Assembly: GCF_004337985.1 (NCBI RefSeq)
Contig: NC_043741.1
Location: 7,544,032 to 7,608,031, forward strand
DNA length: 64,000 bases
Reading direction: 5' to 3'
From: Pyricularia pennisetigena
Taxonomy: Eukaryota > Ascomycota > Sordariomycetes > Magnaporthales > Pyriculariaceae
Shown: one piece after another, positions 1-10,848 of the stretch
Layout: each line of letters begins with the position of its first letter
How positions within the stretch are numbered: the first letter of the stretch is position 1
The notes under the pieces: generated by a model
What the model was told of the DNA's origin: nothing
Database searches by the model: none
What the model saw: only the letters and a program-made list of their open reading frames with translations
Made by a program: the position numbers and the translations under genes

Positions 1-493
1 CAAGTGTTCGCAATCTTTGTCGCCCCCAACTCCGGCGCGTAGGCCATCAAAACTGTGGCTATGATTGTTGTTGCCGTTCCGGTCATCATAACTGGCTTAC
101 GTCGCCCAAAAGGGTGGTGCAATTCGTCGCTAATTTGTCCAACTATCGGTTGGACAAAAATGCCAAAAATGGGTCCTAAGGCCCAAGCTAAAGAGACGAA
201 AAAGGGTGGTATACCGAGGGACCGGAGGTATGGCTGGGGATTTATGTGTCAGTATAGGTCTGTAGAAAGATGAGAAATAAATAGGTAGAGCATACCGTTC
301 CATTGCTCTGCAGCAGGAACCAATACACCTGTAGGCCGAGGTTGGGACATGTCAAGAGAACGAGGCGTGAGATAGAGAGTGGTTTGGGTTCCTTTGGTTC
401 AGATCCGTCGAGCTCCAAAAACAGGTGTTCGCACTCCTCGGAAACAGTTTCTAATGGGGAGACATACGGCCAAGATGAGATTGTCATCTTCAT
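1..493 (-). CDS. MFS sugar (sucrose/alpha-glucoside type) transporter, 5' part only
   Basis: This is the N-terminal part of a membrane transporter that leaves the window at its left edge. Exon 1 (493-296) codes 66 residues: a polar cytosolic tail, a GSEPKEPKPLS linker and the first membrane helix. A 62-bp intron (295-234, GTATGC to CCCCAG) splices in phase 0 to exon 2 (233-1), which begins PYLRSLG. Exon 2 contains a membrane helix with ALGPIFGIFVQPIVGQ, then SDELHHPFGRRKP, the loop 2-3 signature of major facilitator transporters of the SUT/glycoside type. A further helix follows. The family imports disaccharides or related glycosides with protons. In this setting it may be a plain sugar carrier or the cluster's exporter or importer. 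The start at 493 is one of two close ATGs (the other is 487). The family call is firm; the substrate is inference. Confidence 0.8.
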
Positions 494-822
494 ATATTCC
501 ACAAGGACAAGAAAGAAGGGATAATTTGAGGAAGCGAGTGGAGTTTGTCTATTGTCACGACAAGGCGAATCATAGCTAGTTATACATTTGATGTAACCCA
601 TAAGTCAAGGTTCTCCCATTGCCAATGTCTTCTAATGCTCTCGCACAGACAGAGCTTAAACTCTGACAGTGTTCGCAGATGTGGATGGAGCCCATGTATC
701 CTATGTCCTAGCTCGCAGAATCCGGTCATGTGCCAGAAAATAGGGATGAAGCCTAATTTTGATCATCAATTCCAATTTCCAAAACTCGTGGCAAAAGCCA
801 GCTTCCTCAAGTTCGGACACGA

Positions 823-1139
823 CTACTCGTTGTAGTACATTAGGAGGTCATCAGCCTTGTCGCGAGTCTCAACGATGGGCTGAGCCGCGGCGGCCGGCTC
901 GACTTTAGTCTTGGCCTTCATGTCCTTGGACATGGACTCAAGGGCCTCTGCAGGAGATCCCAAGGCTTTGACAGCATCTTTGGGGCCGCTAATGGTCCAG
1001 ACCACATTGTCCCGCTCTTCTTCATGGTTAGTCTGGAGAAGTGTCAAGTAGGGTCGGTAGGGATTCATTTACTTTCTGGCACAACGGCTGAAAGGGCCAG
1101 GGTGGCGAAGGCGGTAATGAAAACGGCTTTGGCAAACAT
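823..1139 (-). CDS. Short secreted peptide, candidate precursor; one intron or a frameshift
   Basis: An ATG at 1139 in good context opens a clear signal peptide, MFAKAVFITAFATLALSA, whose frame stops at 1065. A second frame, open from 1068 to 823, ends in DDLLMYYNE and overlaps the stop as ATGA. A single intron of about 53-56 bp joins the two. A GTAAAT donor near 1073 with an AAG acceptor fits, as does a GTTGTG donor with CCAG. With one choice of acceptor the junction creates a Lys-Arg pair just before the DNVVW segment, which would be a Kex2 site. The product would be about 85-90 residues, secreted, without cysteines, with an Ala-rich stretch and a Tyr-Tyr near the C terminus. I do not recognise the family. 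Its place beside UstYa genes makes a ribosomal-peptide precursor possible, but it lacks the repeated cores of ustiloxin-type precursors. A frameshifted pseudogene is the alternative. Confidence 0.5.
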
Positions 1140-2280
1140 TGTGTGGTGTATTTTTCGAAGATTGCAAACGTATTTCAAAAGATAATTTGAAAACTAGGCT
1201 GTGGACTTTTGTGCATACAAATGCATGGTGAGAAAGGAGTTCGAGGATTTCCTCCAAACGGTCAAATGAGCATGTTTAAAAGCATTTTGAAATTATAGGG
1301 GCATTATTGTCAGTAATGGAGATAAACGATAGAAACCTATAGAAAACCCCGTATTGAATAAACAACCTTATGAACGCGTTTCATTTTTCACACTTGTGGG
1401 TCATTTTCCACCGGTCACGGTGACTTTTCTTTGCGCGATACGGGTGCGGGATTGGACAACATGGAAAAAAGCTTATGTACGAGGCCTTTCCATTTCACCG
1501 AATATCGGCCGCGCTACATGCAGTGGTTAAAACATACTATTTTTTAAGTTCAACATATGGTTTTTTAAACAAACTTGAATAATTTCAAAGGTTATATATT
1601 CTTTCAAGGATTACTACATGGTATCGTAATCTCCGAAACTAACTCGTATGCCGTTCGGGGAGCAAGGCACGCCCTGATTCGTACTACTAGTAGGCTATTT
1701 ACTTTCGGGAAATGAACTTACTATTACCATTAACATCCGGTAAAGTATGGTTTATACCCCTATCCCTGCAAAATATCTCAGTGTACTTTCTGCTTCCAGA
1801 ATATAGAGTTTCGAGTTTTAGAATTACCTTTATGTCTACACATTATACTGGAATAATCTATCGAAATTATTATACTTTTTTCGATTCTTGTAGACCTCTT
1901 CCGCTACCCTTAAACATTATTTATCTCGTTTATCTTGACTGGGAAACTCGCTAATGTCAGCAAGATACTGCTGTCAAATACCGGTCGTTTGAATCGAGCG
2001 GCGAGCTTAGGAAGTATGTATGTTTTGTTACTCTGTCGGCTGAACCGTGTTTCATCGGAATTTAAAGCTCAGTGCGAACGGCGTCAAGAAATGTCCCCTT
2101 CATGGCACAAGAAGAAGACCAGTGGCTCTATTGGCTGGTGTCGAGAAGATCCTACTTTTTCGTCTTTTGACTACTTCATTGATATGTCCTGTAGTCCCAG
2201 GCAGACATCGTACGTATCGTGTCGCAGGTCCTTGACGAACCAGCTGCAGGCATTACAGGAAAAGAACATTCATAGTAAAT
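1140..2280. other. Intergenic region, divergent promoters
   Basis: No convincing gene is seen. The open frames here are short, lack family motifs and overlap on both strands. The segment separates the minus-strand peptide gene from the plus-strand UstYa gene, so it probably carries both promoters. I see no clear palindromic binding site. Confidence 0.5.
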
Positions 2281-3262
2281 ATGTTTTCCCCAAAGCAACA
2301 GCTAGCAACAAAAGGACGAGGCAGGCGATATATCCAACTTTCAGCACTATGTGGCACAGTGTTGGTGCTCCTTACCTTGCCGTGGTGGTTGATGGGTGAT
2401 GTGAATAGGATTGTCCCTTTCCAACAGCTATGCAGATGTAGCTGGCCCGGGGAGAACTTTGGTATCATGCCAAATTGTGAGCAAAATTCCGCTAGATCCC
2501 ACCGTCTTGATTTTTCTTTAACAATTTGGTCGAGAATAAAAGTCCCGACAAAGCTCATTAGATTTATGAAATTTCCGCCGCTAGAAACTGATCCCAGCCC
2601 AGAAAGTGATTCGGCGTGGCGCGCCCTTTCTATGGGTCACAGCCTCGTCGAGCTCAATAAGAGTGCGCTGCTGGAAGACAAGATTGGGCACGGCTTACCG
2701 ACGAGCAACCCTAACACTAGTCTCTACGGTGTGAGCTGGACCCACCAGCTACACTGCCTGGTAAGTGCGCTGTCTCCAACCCAATTTCCTTTATTCCTCA
2801 GCCCTCTAAGCAAACAATCTTCTTTGACAGGGGATGATCCGCGACGGGTTCTGGGACGTTTTCAGCGGCCGGAATCAGCTCGTGGATCCCTCTGCCAACA
2901 AGTCGGATCCTCGGGCCCACTTCCTTACGCATTTGAAACACTGCCTCGACTATTTGCAGCAGGCTGTTCTTTGTTCCGGTGATGTATCGTTGGAGCCACT
3001 GGCTGAAGACGACAGTGGGAGGCTCAAGATTAACGGATATGGGGCTTTGCATCGTTGCAGAGATATGGTATGTAGTCCCCAATCAAATCTGAAATGCTCT
3101 CCCCATAGTGGCTAAAACCTCCACCACACGCGCCAGGATGCTGTCAGTGCATGGATGAGCAAACACGCCGTCAGTTCGAAGCCATTGGATACTGGGTTTG
3201 ACCACAGCGGGCATGGAGACGGACATAGACTCGAAGATAAACACGATGGCTATGGTGCCTGA
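2281..3262 (+). CDS. UstYa-family (DUF3328) oxidase/cyclase-like protein, copy 1
   Basis: Three exons (2281-2760, 2831-3067, 3137-3262), all joined in phase 0, give a 280-residue protein. The first intron is GTAAGT to TTGACAG, the second GTATGT to CGCCAG. The protein is a single-pass membrane protein: basic N tail, one helix at about 17-38, then a lumenal domain. Both family signatures are present: HQLHC at 155-159 and HLKHC at 194-198, the latter followed by a CSGD segment at 208-211 and by HRCRD before the last intron. In ustiloxin, asperipin, phomopsin and cyclochlorotine pathways these proteins oxidise, chlorinate or cyclise peptides, with the two HxxHC motifs thought to bind metal. The C-terminal tail is rich in His, Gly and Asp. 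The gene is convergent with the next UstYa gene. Family call firm; substrate unknown. Confidence 0.88.
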
Positions 3263-3584
3263 GGATGCAAGAAAGTGGTTGCAGGAGGGAAGGTAGTGAC
3301 CAAAATAAATCCTTTGGTGGTAGATCCTTGTAGTTCACTAAGCATCCATATGCGCTTGCTTTCTAGCGATTTAGGTCCCGAGTGCGCCAAAGAAAATAGT
3401 GCATTTGGGGATATTTTTTGTCACTTTCTTTTTTCCGTCTCTATCCACATCAAACTATTCACGTCTCAACTAAATCTGAGTATTGACTGAGCCTCCAAAA
3501 TGCAGACCATCACAACCCTAAACTTCTTCATGGGAGAGAGCTCTTCTGGTCAGGCCAGGGCAAAACCCATGAATAGAAGAAACT
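3263..3584. other. Short intergenic region between convergent genes
   Basis: This holds the 3' ends of two convergent UstYa genes. No coding frame with family support and no clear terminator structure is seen. Confidence 0.5.
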
Positions 3585-4598
3585 CTAACTTTCCTCAACA
3601 GGTCGATGCTCAGGAACAGCGTGGTTCAGCTTGTGCCGATTATCAACGTGGCGTTTATCCATGAAATCGTAAACTTCATCCCAGTTCTTGCACACGTGAG
3701 GAAACTGATATTTCTTACCAACAAGGGGGCCGTGATTGCCCGATAGTGCCACATCACCCGCACACATCAGAGACTGGCGGATCCAGTCGATGCAGTGGTC
3801 CATGTGCTTGAAGCCGTCGCCCGGGCCCTGGCCCTGGAATACTAGGTCGTACTCGGCCATGATGAGGTACTTTTGTTTTTCCAGTTGGTCAATTGTCCAT
3901 TGTGGAGCAAGTTTGAGAAGGACCGTGAGAAACTAACCAGACAGTGTAAAGAATGCGCAATCGTCGTCCCAATGGCCTTGCCGCGCAGAGGCTTGCCCGG
4001 GACGCCATGCTCAGGTGGCACATTGTAATGTATCAGCATTGGGAAGTCGTACTTTTCCGCCTCCTCATCCGTAACGTATAGAAAGCCCTCTCCGGCTTTT
4101 TGTTTAATTTAAAATTGTCAGCCTTTTGAACCTTTTTGCGTCGCATGGCAGTTTTTGGACTTATAACTGACGCGGTAGCAGGGCTTCCCACAGCTTCTTA
4201 ACCTCCAAGATGGACTGCGGGTCCGAGTGGTTCGAAATGTACTCTGGCTGCTTCTCAAAATATGTGACGCGATGCGACACCTCTGGGAAGAAGCCAATGA
4301 TGTCCATCTGCGGCACAAAATGCGCGACGTGCTCATGTCCGTGTGGATCGTGCTTTACGGCTGGCGCAAAAGGGACGCCGGGCTTCTGTAGCAACCACGA
4401 GCCTAGAGCGCCTATGATGCCACCAGCGAACACGCAAAGGAACAAGATGATGGTAGGCTTGGGCTTACTCCACTGACGCCGCGCTGGCTCCTGTCGAAAG
4501 TGCGGCAACAGGGTTTCGCGGTCAACGGCAATGTCCGACAAGTGCTCCGAGGAACTGCGGTGGTTTTCTTGAGAGGACTTGTTCTCGAAATTTTCCAT
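3585..4598 (-). CDS. UstYa-family (DUF3328) oxidase/cyclase-like protein, copy 2
   Basis: Three exons on the minus strand (4598-4172, 4095-3938, 3869-3585) give 289 residues. Intron 1 is GTCAGT to AAAAAG with a perfect GCTGAC branch site about 20 bp before the end. It splices in phase 1 and restores the family's WEALLPPGEGF turn. Intron 2 is GTTAGT to AAAAG. Both 3' sites are AAG rather than the usual CAG or TAG. The protein has a long polar N tail, a membrane helix at about 49-70 and a lumenal domain with HSLHC at 190-194 and HMDHC at 217-221, followed by MCAGD. The WDEVYDFM segment near the end matches the usual UstYa C terminus. It probably acts with copy 1 on the same peptide or acts at a later step. 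Family call firm; exact splice sites likely but not proven. Confidence 0.87.
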
Positions 4599-4748
4599 TT
4601 TAATCCAAGTTTAGCTGAGGGGATTGGTAAGTTGGGAAAAGTGAGCACCGACTTTGGCGAGAATGGATAGTATGTCGCATAAGCTGGCATGTCAAGGCAA
4701 AAATGCCCTCGAGCAGCGTAGGAGACCAAGTCTTGATAATATGCCAGG
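4599..4748. promoter_or_regulatory. Probable promoter region of UstYa copy 2
   Basis: This is the short stretch upstream of the minus-strand UstYa start, ending at the target-site duplication of a solo LTR. The LTR therefore sits about 150 bp from the start codon and may lie in the promoter. No specific operator was recognised. Confidence 0.3.
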
Positions 4749-4914
4749 TGTTGCAGTAGATAGATCTTGGCATCACATGACCAGATGAGCTTAGTCAGCG
4801 CTGTGCACACCATAAAAGCGCTGCCACGCTCGTTAGCCTAGATAGCGCACCCTACCTGAATACATGGCTCTCCTACCACTCATGCAGACTGCACGTGTAC
4901 GTTCGTGTGCGTCA
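4749..4914 (+). mobile_element. Solo LTR of a Copia-type element (166 bp) with CCAGG target duplication
   Basis: The sequence starts TGTTGCAG, ends GTGCGTCA and is flanked by an exact 5-bp duplication, CCAGG (4744-4748 and 4915-4919). It is nearly identical to the LTRs at 53,699-53,864 and 61,635-61,802, so it is a solo LTR left by recombination of the same family. Unlike those copies it shows little C-to-T or G-to-A decay, as expected for a repeat too short to trigger RIP. Confidence 0.92.
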
Positions 4915-5284
4915 CCAGGGCTCAACAAACTTTTAACACTTACCAGAAAGGGAATAACAGGGTTCATGAGTCATTTTATTATTGTTATCATTAACATAAG
5001 GGTAACTAAGTGAAGCCAACTAGTAAACACCCTTAACCCTGCCCAAACCTACCGAAGTTCTTCCTCATTTCCCAGCAGCTTGGGACAATAAACTTAAAAT
5101 TTCGTTTTCTTCCAGGATAGTTATATAGCGTGAAATCATGTTCTTGATGTACAATTTAGTTCAGCGACACGAAAATCTCAAAGCTAAATTATGTGCTTAT
5201 ATTCCAAACGACGAAGGGGAAAGCAATGACAATGTGAACTTTTGCAATCACTCTGACAATCCTCTCCACCTCCGTGTTAGGATA
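4915..5284. other. Intergenic region upstream of the acyltransferase
   Basis: AT-leaning DNA between the solo LTR and the acyltransferase start. An in-frame upstream ATG at 5138 would add 49 residues to the enzyme, but that stretch is polar, low in similarity to the family and rich in A and T, so I treat it as leader. Confidence 0.4.
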
Positions 5285-6640
5285 ATGCTGCCAATGCAAG
5301 AGTTAACTATCTCAAGCGAGTCCGTTGCGCAGGCACGTCGTACCCAACAACCACCCCCGCGCAGTACCTTAATCCCAGTGACGGCCTATCTGGACGGCTT
5401 ACGAGGTGTCGCTGCTTTCTTTGTCTACACATACCACTACTTTATAGCTATAGACGGCCAGCGGCTGCGGTATGCTTACGGCATGAAAAACCAGTCGCTA
5501 TCGTCGCTGCCCTTGCTGCGGCTCGCTAGTCACTCGGGCCCTGCAATGGTGGCCATATTCTTCACAATTTCGGGCTATGTCCTCACCGTCGGACCGCTGC
5601 GCTTTGCCCGCCGTGAGCGGTGGGATACTTTGCTGGCGCGGCTATCGGGCTCCATGCTCACGCGTCCGGTGCGCCTGTTCCTGCCCAGTCTCCTCGTGAC
5701 CCAAGTTAGCCTGGCGCTCGCGCTTATGGGGTTATACGATCACGCCGCAGCCAACATGTGCCCTTCACCCGACCAGAAGGAGTGCGATTTCTACCCTGTC
5801 AGGCCACTTACCATGCCCAGCGTCGCTGAGCAGCTTTTCGACTGGACAGCTTTTGTAAGCCGCGAACTCATGAATCCCTGGGACTGGTCGTCCGGCTTGC
5901 GACCCAAGTCCGCGTACGGCTTGCACCTGTGGACTATCGGCGCCGAGTTCCGTTGCTCCATGATGCTCTTCGCTTTTCTCGCCGCACTGCTCCCGTGCGG
6001 CCGGCCGTTAGTGCGCGCGGGCGTATGGCTTTTCCTCATAGGGTTCTGCGCCCTGTGGCAGCGCTGGGACATGGTCGCGTTCCTAGCTGGCCTCGGCCTG
6101 GCTGTGGCAGATGCGGACGAGAACGAGGGGGAAGAGCAGCAGCAGCAGCAGCTCGGTCATGCGGGCGATAGACGGCGGGAAGAAGTTCAGACTACGGCTC
6201 GACGCCTTATTCCCTGCACTTTGCTCCTCGTCTCCCTAATGCTTTGCTCGTACCCCGACAGGGGCGGCATCGAGGCCTGGGGCTTTGGTCTACTGTCCCA
6301 CGTTTCCCAGGACCGTCACATGTGGCACACGCTGGGGGCGCCCATGATGTTGTGGTCAGTCCGTCGCGTGCGCCTCCTGCGGGCCGCTTTATCCTTCCCC
6401 ACCTTCCAATTCCTTGGCCAAATCTCGTTCGCGCTGTATCTAGTGCACGAGCCAATCCTCCAGGTCTGGGGCTGGCCATGGGCACGCGCCTCGTCCGGTG
6501 GTTCTTGGACATCGAGTCTAATAGTCTTCGTTGTGGAGCTTTGCGTGGTACTGTTCTTTGCAAGCCTGGTCTGGATAGGGGTAGACCGTCCAGTGTTGGG
6601 TCTGGTGTCGCATATGCGTCGTTGGTTTGCAAAGAGATAA
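5285..6640 (+). CDS. Acyltransferase family 3 membrane protein (PF01757-like)
   Basis: A single exon of 451 residues (500 if the upstream ATG at 5138 is used). Family marks are in order: YLDGLRGVAAFFVYTYHY near the start with its conserved acidic, Arg and His residues, a SGYVLT helix, an RPVRLFLP loop, many hydrophobic helices, and FLGQISFALYLVHEP near the end. These integral membrane enzymes move acyl groups, often acetyl, from CoA onto hydroxyls of sugars, antibiotics or other small molecules. Fungal members occur in natural-product clusters and decorate the product. A Glu/Gln-rich insertion (EEQQQQQL) sits in a loop after the middle helices. Nearby UstYa genes suggest it acylates a peptide product, which is inference. 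Gene structure and family are clear. Confidence 0.88.
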   Translation: MLPMQELTISSESVAQARRTQQPPPRSTLIPVTAYLDGLRGVAAFFVYTYHYFIAIDGQRLRYAYGMKNQSLSSLPLLRLASHSGPAMVAIFFTISGYVLTVGPLRFARRERWDTLLARLSGSMLTRPVRLFLPSLLVTQVSLALALMGLYDHAAANMCPSPDQKECDFYPVRPLTMPSVAEQLFDWTAFVSRELMNPWDWSSGLRPKSAYGLHLWTIGAEFRCSMMLFAFLAALLPCGRPLVRAGVWLFLIGFCALWQRWDMVAFLAGLGLAVADADENEGEEQQQQQLGHAGDRRREEVQTTARRLIPCTLLLVSLMLCSYPDRGGIEAWGFGLLSHVSQDRHMWHTLGAPMMLWSVRRVRLLRAALSFPTFQFLGQISFALYLVHEPILQVWGWPWARASSGGSWTSSLIVFVVELCVVLFFASLVWIGVDRPVLGLVSHMRRWFAKR

Positions 6641-8180
6641 TTACTTTGGCCAGCTAGTTACTTGCCTTCCTTGTTTAAAAAAGCCCGTTGGTTTCCATAT
6701 CATATTTTTTATCACACTGAAGAATTAACACACACGCGTATATATGTGCATATATAAAGAAATTAAGCACCAGTAAATTAAATTATCTATTCACGAAATC
6801 GACCACAAGTGGTCAATCTCTACATATCTAGAATTACTATCGACTCTTAATCCCGTAGTTTAGCGCAATTATAAACTCGGTTACCTATAACCTCATTTTA
6901 ATTTTAAAACATTGTCTAGGCAAGGGGGATTTCTTTAAAAGATTCGTGTTCCTGAGCAAAAAATTCACTCCGTCCATTCGCCGTTACCACTCGCTTTAGT
7001 CCCTTGGGAGGAAGAAATTGTGTAGGTCAACAGCTTTACGAGTTAACCTGAGCGAATACTATCATATTAAACTTGCGCAAATTAATGATGAGAGTTTTAC
7101 ATTATCTTCTGAACCTCCGCTTAATTATTTTTCTATAATGATACAGCTTGCTGTTACACAGAAGTTTCGCATATTTCTGCTAGGATTAGACAACGGGCCC
7201 AAACCGAAAAAGAATGGAATAATCCTTTTGCCAATGGGGAATCCTTAGTCCCCGTGGAAAATCTTTTAGGATATTTGGCAAGTCTTCTGATAATTTTGTA
7301 TAACTATACAAGTAGCGACTGGCGACCTAGTGGCAGGTCTACCCTAGGCGCACGAAAATATAGACAAAGCAAACTTGTGCTCGCATTACATTAATTCTAA
7401 CCCACGGCAGAAGATGTCCGCATCCGCCCGAGTCTCTGGGAGTAGGTTTGTAGCTTCTACATCCTGGACCACTTACTAAAACTTGCCATAATAAATCAAG
7501 TCTAAGTGTGGTTTGAATTATACACCCAAAGTTTAAAATCAGCTGCACAAACTTTGACATTTGGAAAAGTTATAGACGGTCAGCGATTAGTTATTGCTGG
7601 GGGTCAAAGTTGCTAGGCGGATTTTTCAACCTGGCGTGTAAGTTTAGGGCAAATACAAATTAACGTTTATATTAGTCTGGTCCCAGCAATTCGGGCTTAT
7701 GGGGGCTTGACTGTAAACTAAAATAAAGTTGCGACGCTTAATAAAAGTTCTTTGGACTCGAATAAAATTGAAGCAAGCAGAAGGCTTTTTTGTGTAACAC
7801 CAATTTCGATCTAGGATAAAACTTTACAAGTCAGTCAACCATGCCAAGGGAAATTGCTTAGCTTCCCGCGTAAGTTTCTTAGTCAGTCGACGAAAAGGTC
7901 TTAGCTACCACCACTGCCCATCCGATTGATGAAGCCCCTGGCCCTTATCCTAACATCGCCCGATCACGACAGGGTGGTTAGTACAATGCTAAGCCAGCTC
8001 CTTTCTTTCATGGCACTTTTACTCTTGGCCATAGCCGCCTTTTGTCCATACGTTTTCACTGAAGGAAGAAATTTCTTGTCAGGTTTCTTTGTTTTGTTTC
8101 GAGCTTCTCGCACTAAATGACAGGAAACTATTTTCGCATAATTCGTGTTTCTTTCTCAACAGAAAATATAACTCATTATC
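6641..8180. other. Intergenic region, no recognised gene
   Basis: A 1.5 kb AT-leaning stretch with only short, overlapping open frames on both strands. It may hold the acyltransferase terminator and the promoter of the third UstYa gene. A small hydrophobic frame at 7986-8120 is listed separately. Confidence 0.4.
7986..8120 (+). CDS. Possible small peptide or upstream ORF with signal-like helix
   Basis: A frame of 44 residues begins MLSQLLSFMALLLLAIAAF, a good signal peptide or membrane helix, followed by a short basic tail. It ends 60 bp before the UstYa copy 3 start, on the same strand. It could be a tiny secreted peptide, an upstream ORF in the leader, or chance. An upstream in-frame ATG exists at 7926. 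I see no family match. Confidence 0.2.
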   Translation: MLSQLLSFMALLLLAIAAFCPYVFTEGRNFLSGFFVLFRASRTK

Positions 8181-9335
8181 ATGTCTCACAAGGCCAGAAA
8201 CGAAACAAGCCATTATGGCGAGCCATCATCGCCCTTGGACGAGGAGGCTGCGGCTGCGGCGTATTCGACTAGCAGCTCTCTGCTCGCTGCCCACCACGTC
8301 GGACTGCGCAATGCGTCAAAACGAAGTGAAAAGGTGTCGTGGCTGATATATCTGCGTGAGCTTAATTTCGGCTCCAAGGATATGGTGTATGTCACTCTCA
8401 TAGTGGCCATTATTTTGGTGTTTTCCGCCATTGAGAGTGGATACATCGATCGGAAGTCGGGTCGTTTGACATACAGTGAGTTTGCATAGGTCTTCTCGGC
8501 GTGACTTAACTAACCTTGGCGGTCTCGGCGTCTTGAGCCCCCGTGCGCGAGGCCGTACGGTGGACCAGCTCCAAGTTTCATGCTGGGCTGAACGACACCA
8601 CCATCTATAGAGGTGATCCAAGGCCGGAACTCGATGACGCGTGGGATGAGCTATTAAGTGGTAGGTAAATTAATTTCCTCAGCCTCATTGGAAATAGAAA
8701 TACCAAGCTAATAACCTGACAGCCATTAATATCCGCGTGCGGGACGACTGGTTTAAGAAAATGGGAAGAAACGAAAGTACGGCGGTCCGGATCAACGATG
8801 GGAAAGGGGGATACGCCGGTATGATTGACGTATTTCATCACCTTCATTGTTTGGTAAAGGCCACCAATGGATACATCTATCGCCTTCGCTTTAATTTTGT
8901 CTTTAACCAAAAAACGCCATAACTGCAGCGCATGATCAGGATCGGTTTCACGGTCGACCTCTATCCAGATTATGCCCCCATGCTCAAATCACAGACCGGC
9001 GAGCTAATCCCCATGCACATCGATCATTGCATTGACGAGCTCAGACAGGCCATTATGTGCCGGGCCGATGTCACCGTGCTGACGTCAGATTGGGTCGATT
9101 GGCACACAAAGCCGTGGCTCAACTTTAACGTCCATCACGAGTGTGTCGATTGGGATAGCATTTTCCGCTGGTCAAAAGACAATTGGTTCGACATTAAGAA
9201 GGCAAACATGGTCCATCCTCATTTTGGTATGTTTCGAGCAGTTACTCGGATATTTTTGCGTCCAATGAAACTCACCAGAGAAAACTAGGCGCTATTGACT
9301 GGTCCAAAAGTCCCGGTCCCCACAAAGACGATTAA
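8181..9335 (+). CDS. UstYa-family (DUF3328) oxidase/cyclase-like protein, copy 3
   Basis: Five exons (8181-8475, 8538-8660, 8723-8853, 8929-9226, 9289-9335) joined in consistent phases give 297 residues. Introns are 62-75 bp. Donors are GTGAGT, GTAGGT, GTAAAG and GTATGT; the first acceptor is GAG, the others CAG, CAG and TAG. The protein has an N-terminal polar tail with an Ala run, a membrane helix at about 68-86, the family's DDAWDELL segment, then HHLHC at 178-182 and HIDHC at 213-217, followed by MCRAD. The end reads CVDWDSIFRW, as in other UstYa proteins. It has more introns than copies 1 and 2, so it is an older paralogue rather than a recent duplicate. The likely role is an oxidative step on the cluster's product. 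Family call firm; the exact first acceptor is less sure. Confidence 0.86.
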
Positions 9336-10848
9336 CTTTGCTGATTGGCAACATTCTTAAGGAAAGCAGATGGAACTTTGGATTTTCACCGCCTTATTAC
9401 TTTATAGGTTAAAATATATTGCGAAACCTACTTATTAGAATTAAAATATACCACAACATAATCACACTTGGAACATCCAGTCAAGGTATTGCAATGCAAA
9501 ATAGCTCTTTATGTTATGTTAATCCCTTATAAGAATATAAGAAGCGATCGCATAGGGAATATTCCCTCAGATTTTGTAATTACGCACTAGTATAATCCAC
9601 AATTGAAACTTAAAGTTTGTTATTCTTATATTTATAGAACAAATGAACGAAAAGTAGAATGATCCTGGGTAGAGTCAAAATGCAGATTCGTCTCCTCGTC
9701 GGCGATTTCAAGTTGCACTAAGGCTTCTTTTCGGGAAACGTAGGGACTTATTTAGTCGAGCGAAGGTGTGTGTCTGTGTGTGTATGGTGTGACTCGTGTG
9801 AGCGAAGCGGACCTAATTATTACGAGCGTAGCGTCTTCAAAAAGCAGTCAAAAAGACTAAAAAGAAAAGTTTTCTAGTGCGGAGTTTCTTGGCCCTATAT
9901 TGGCCTGGTCTTAACCCTTAATCTATCAAAATCAAATTTTAATTCGACGAGAGTTCTGGCGTCCATTTCAACACGTGAAACAAAGCTACGAAGTCAAACG
10001 TTAAAAAGGGCAAGCGTTTAAATTACTAGGTGCCTCCGAATATTAGTCACTCACCAGGCCACCGTCGCTTCTTTAACACCTTCCGAGTCATCGACAATGT
10101 TACGATTGGCTATTTCATACCTAGTTAATTTGGACTATGGAGATTTCAAGGATATTTAGCCCCGAAGTATATTTTCACAGAATCCCAAAATTCTATTTGG
10201 TTATAACGTGCGTCTATTTTCAGGCAAGTTAAAACTTAGATATATTCCAAAATCATGGGCTGATTAAACACCCCGCTACAATTTAGCTACTTTATAGGCG
10301 GAGAGGAAACCCTCAATCGGTAGAAATGCCCAGTTTGTGTCATATCCAAAACCTCTCTGTCCACTAGGCAAATGATTCTCTACCCAGACAAACGACGATG
10401 GTTTCATAATTTTCGATCGAGCAAACTAGTACATGCACATGAAAGGGAAGGCCCAGTTTTCCAGGAAGCCAATCGTAGAGACATGGAGCAGATCAGTATG
10501 ACATAGCCACAAAACCTTTGTATACAGAGTCAGCTACCGTCTAACCTTCGAGGAGTGCGGCTGTCCAGGGCATTCAGGCAAAGCAACTTATACGGACAAG
10601 CTAAGGCACCCTCCCCACTTCCGCCTTTGTTGTTGCGCCCCCTCCCACCTCTATTTGAATTCCACCTCTGCACCAGCCCCGACGCTTAGGTTGTACGTCA
10701 TCGCCGCTGGCTGTCTTGCAAAGTCGTTTCGTTTCGGTTCTCGAAATAGAAGTCATTGGTGTTTTTCTGTCTCTCTATCTCTTGAGCAACAAAGTACCGT
10801 TATTTCCGACACTCGCAGCCCGTTTAACCCATTAACCTCAAATCAATC
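9336..10848. other. Intergenic region with a short GT-rich microsatellite
   Basis: No supported gene. A short GT-rich run lies near 9767-9783. The last 230 bp before the next gene is rich in C and T, as is common just upstream of fungal starts. Confidence 0.45.

Noticed and set aside
1935..2399. Coding frame of 154 residues upstream of UstYa copy 1
   Set aside because: No family motif, and it overlaps the first exon of the UstYa gene in another frame. It is a chance frame.
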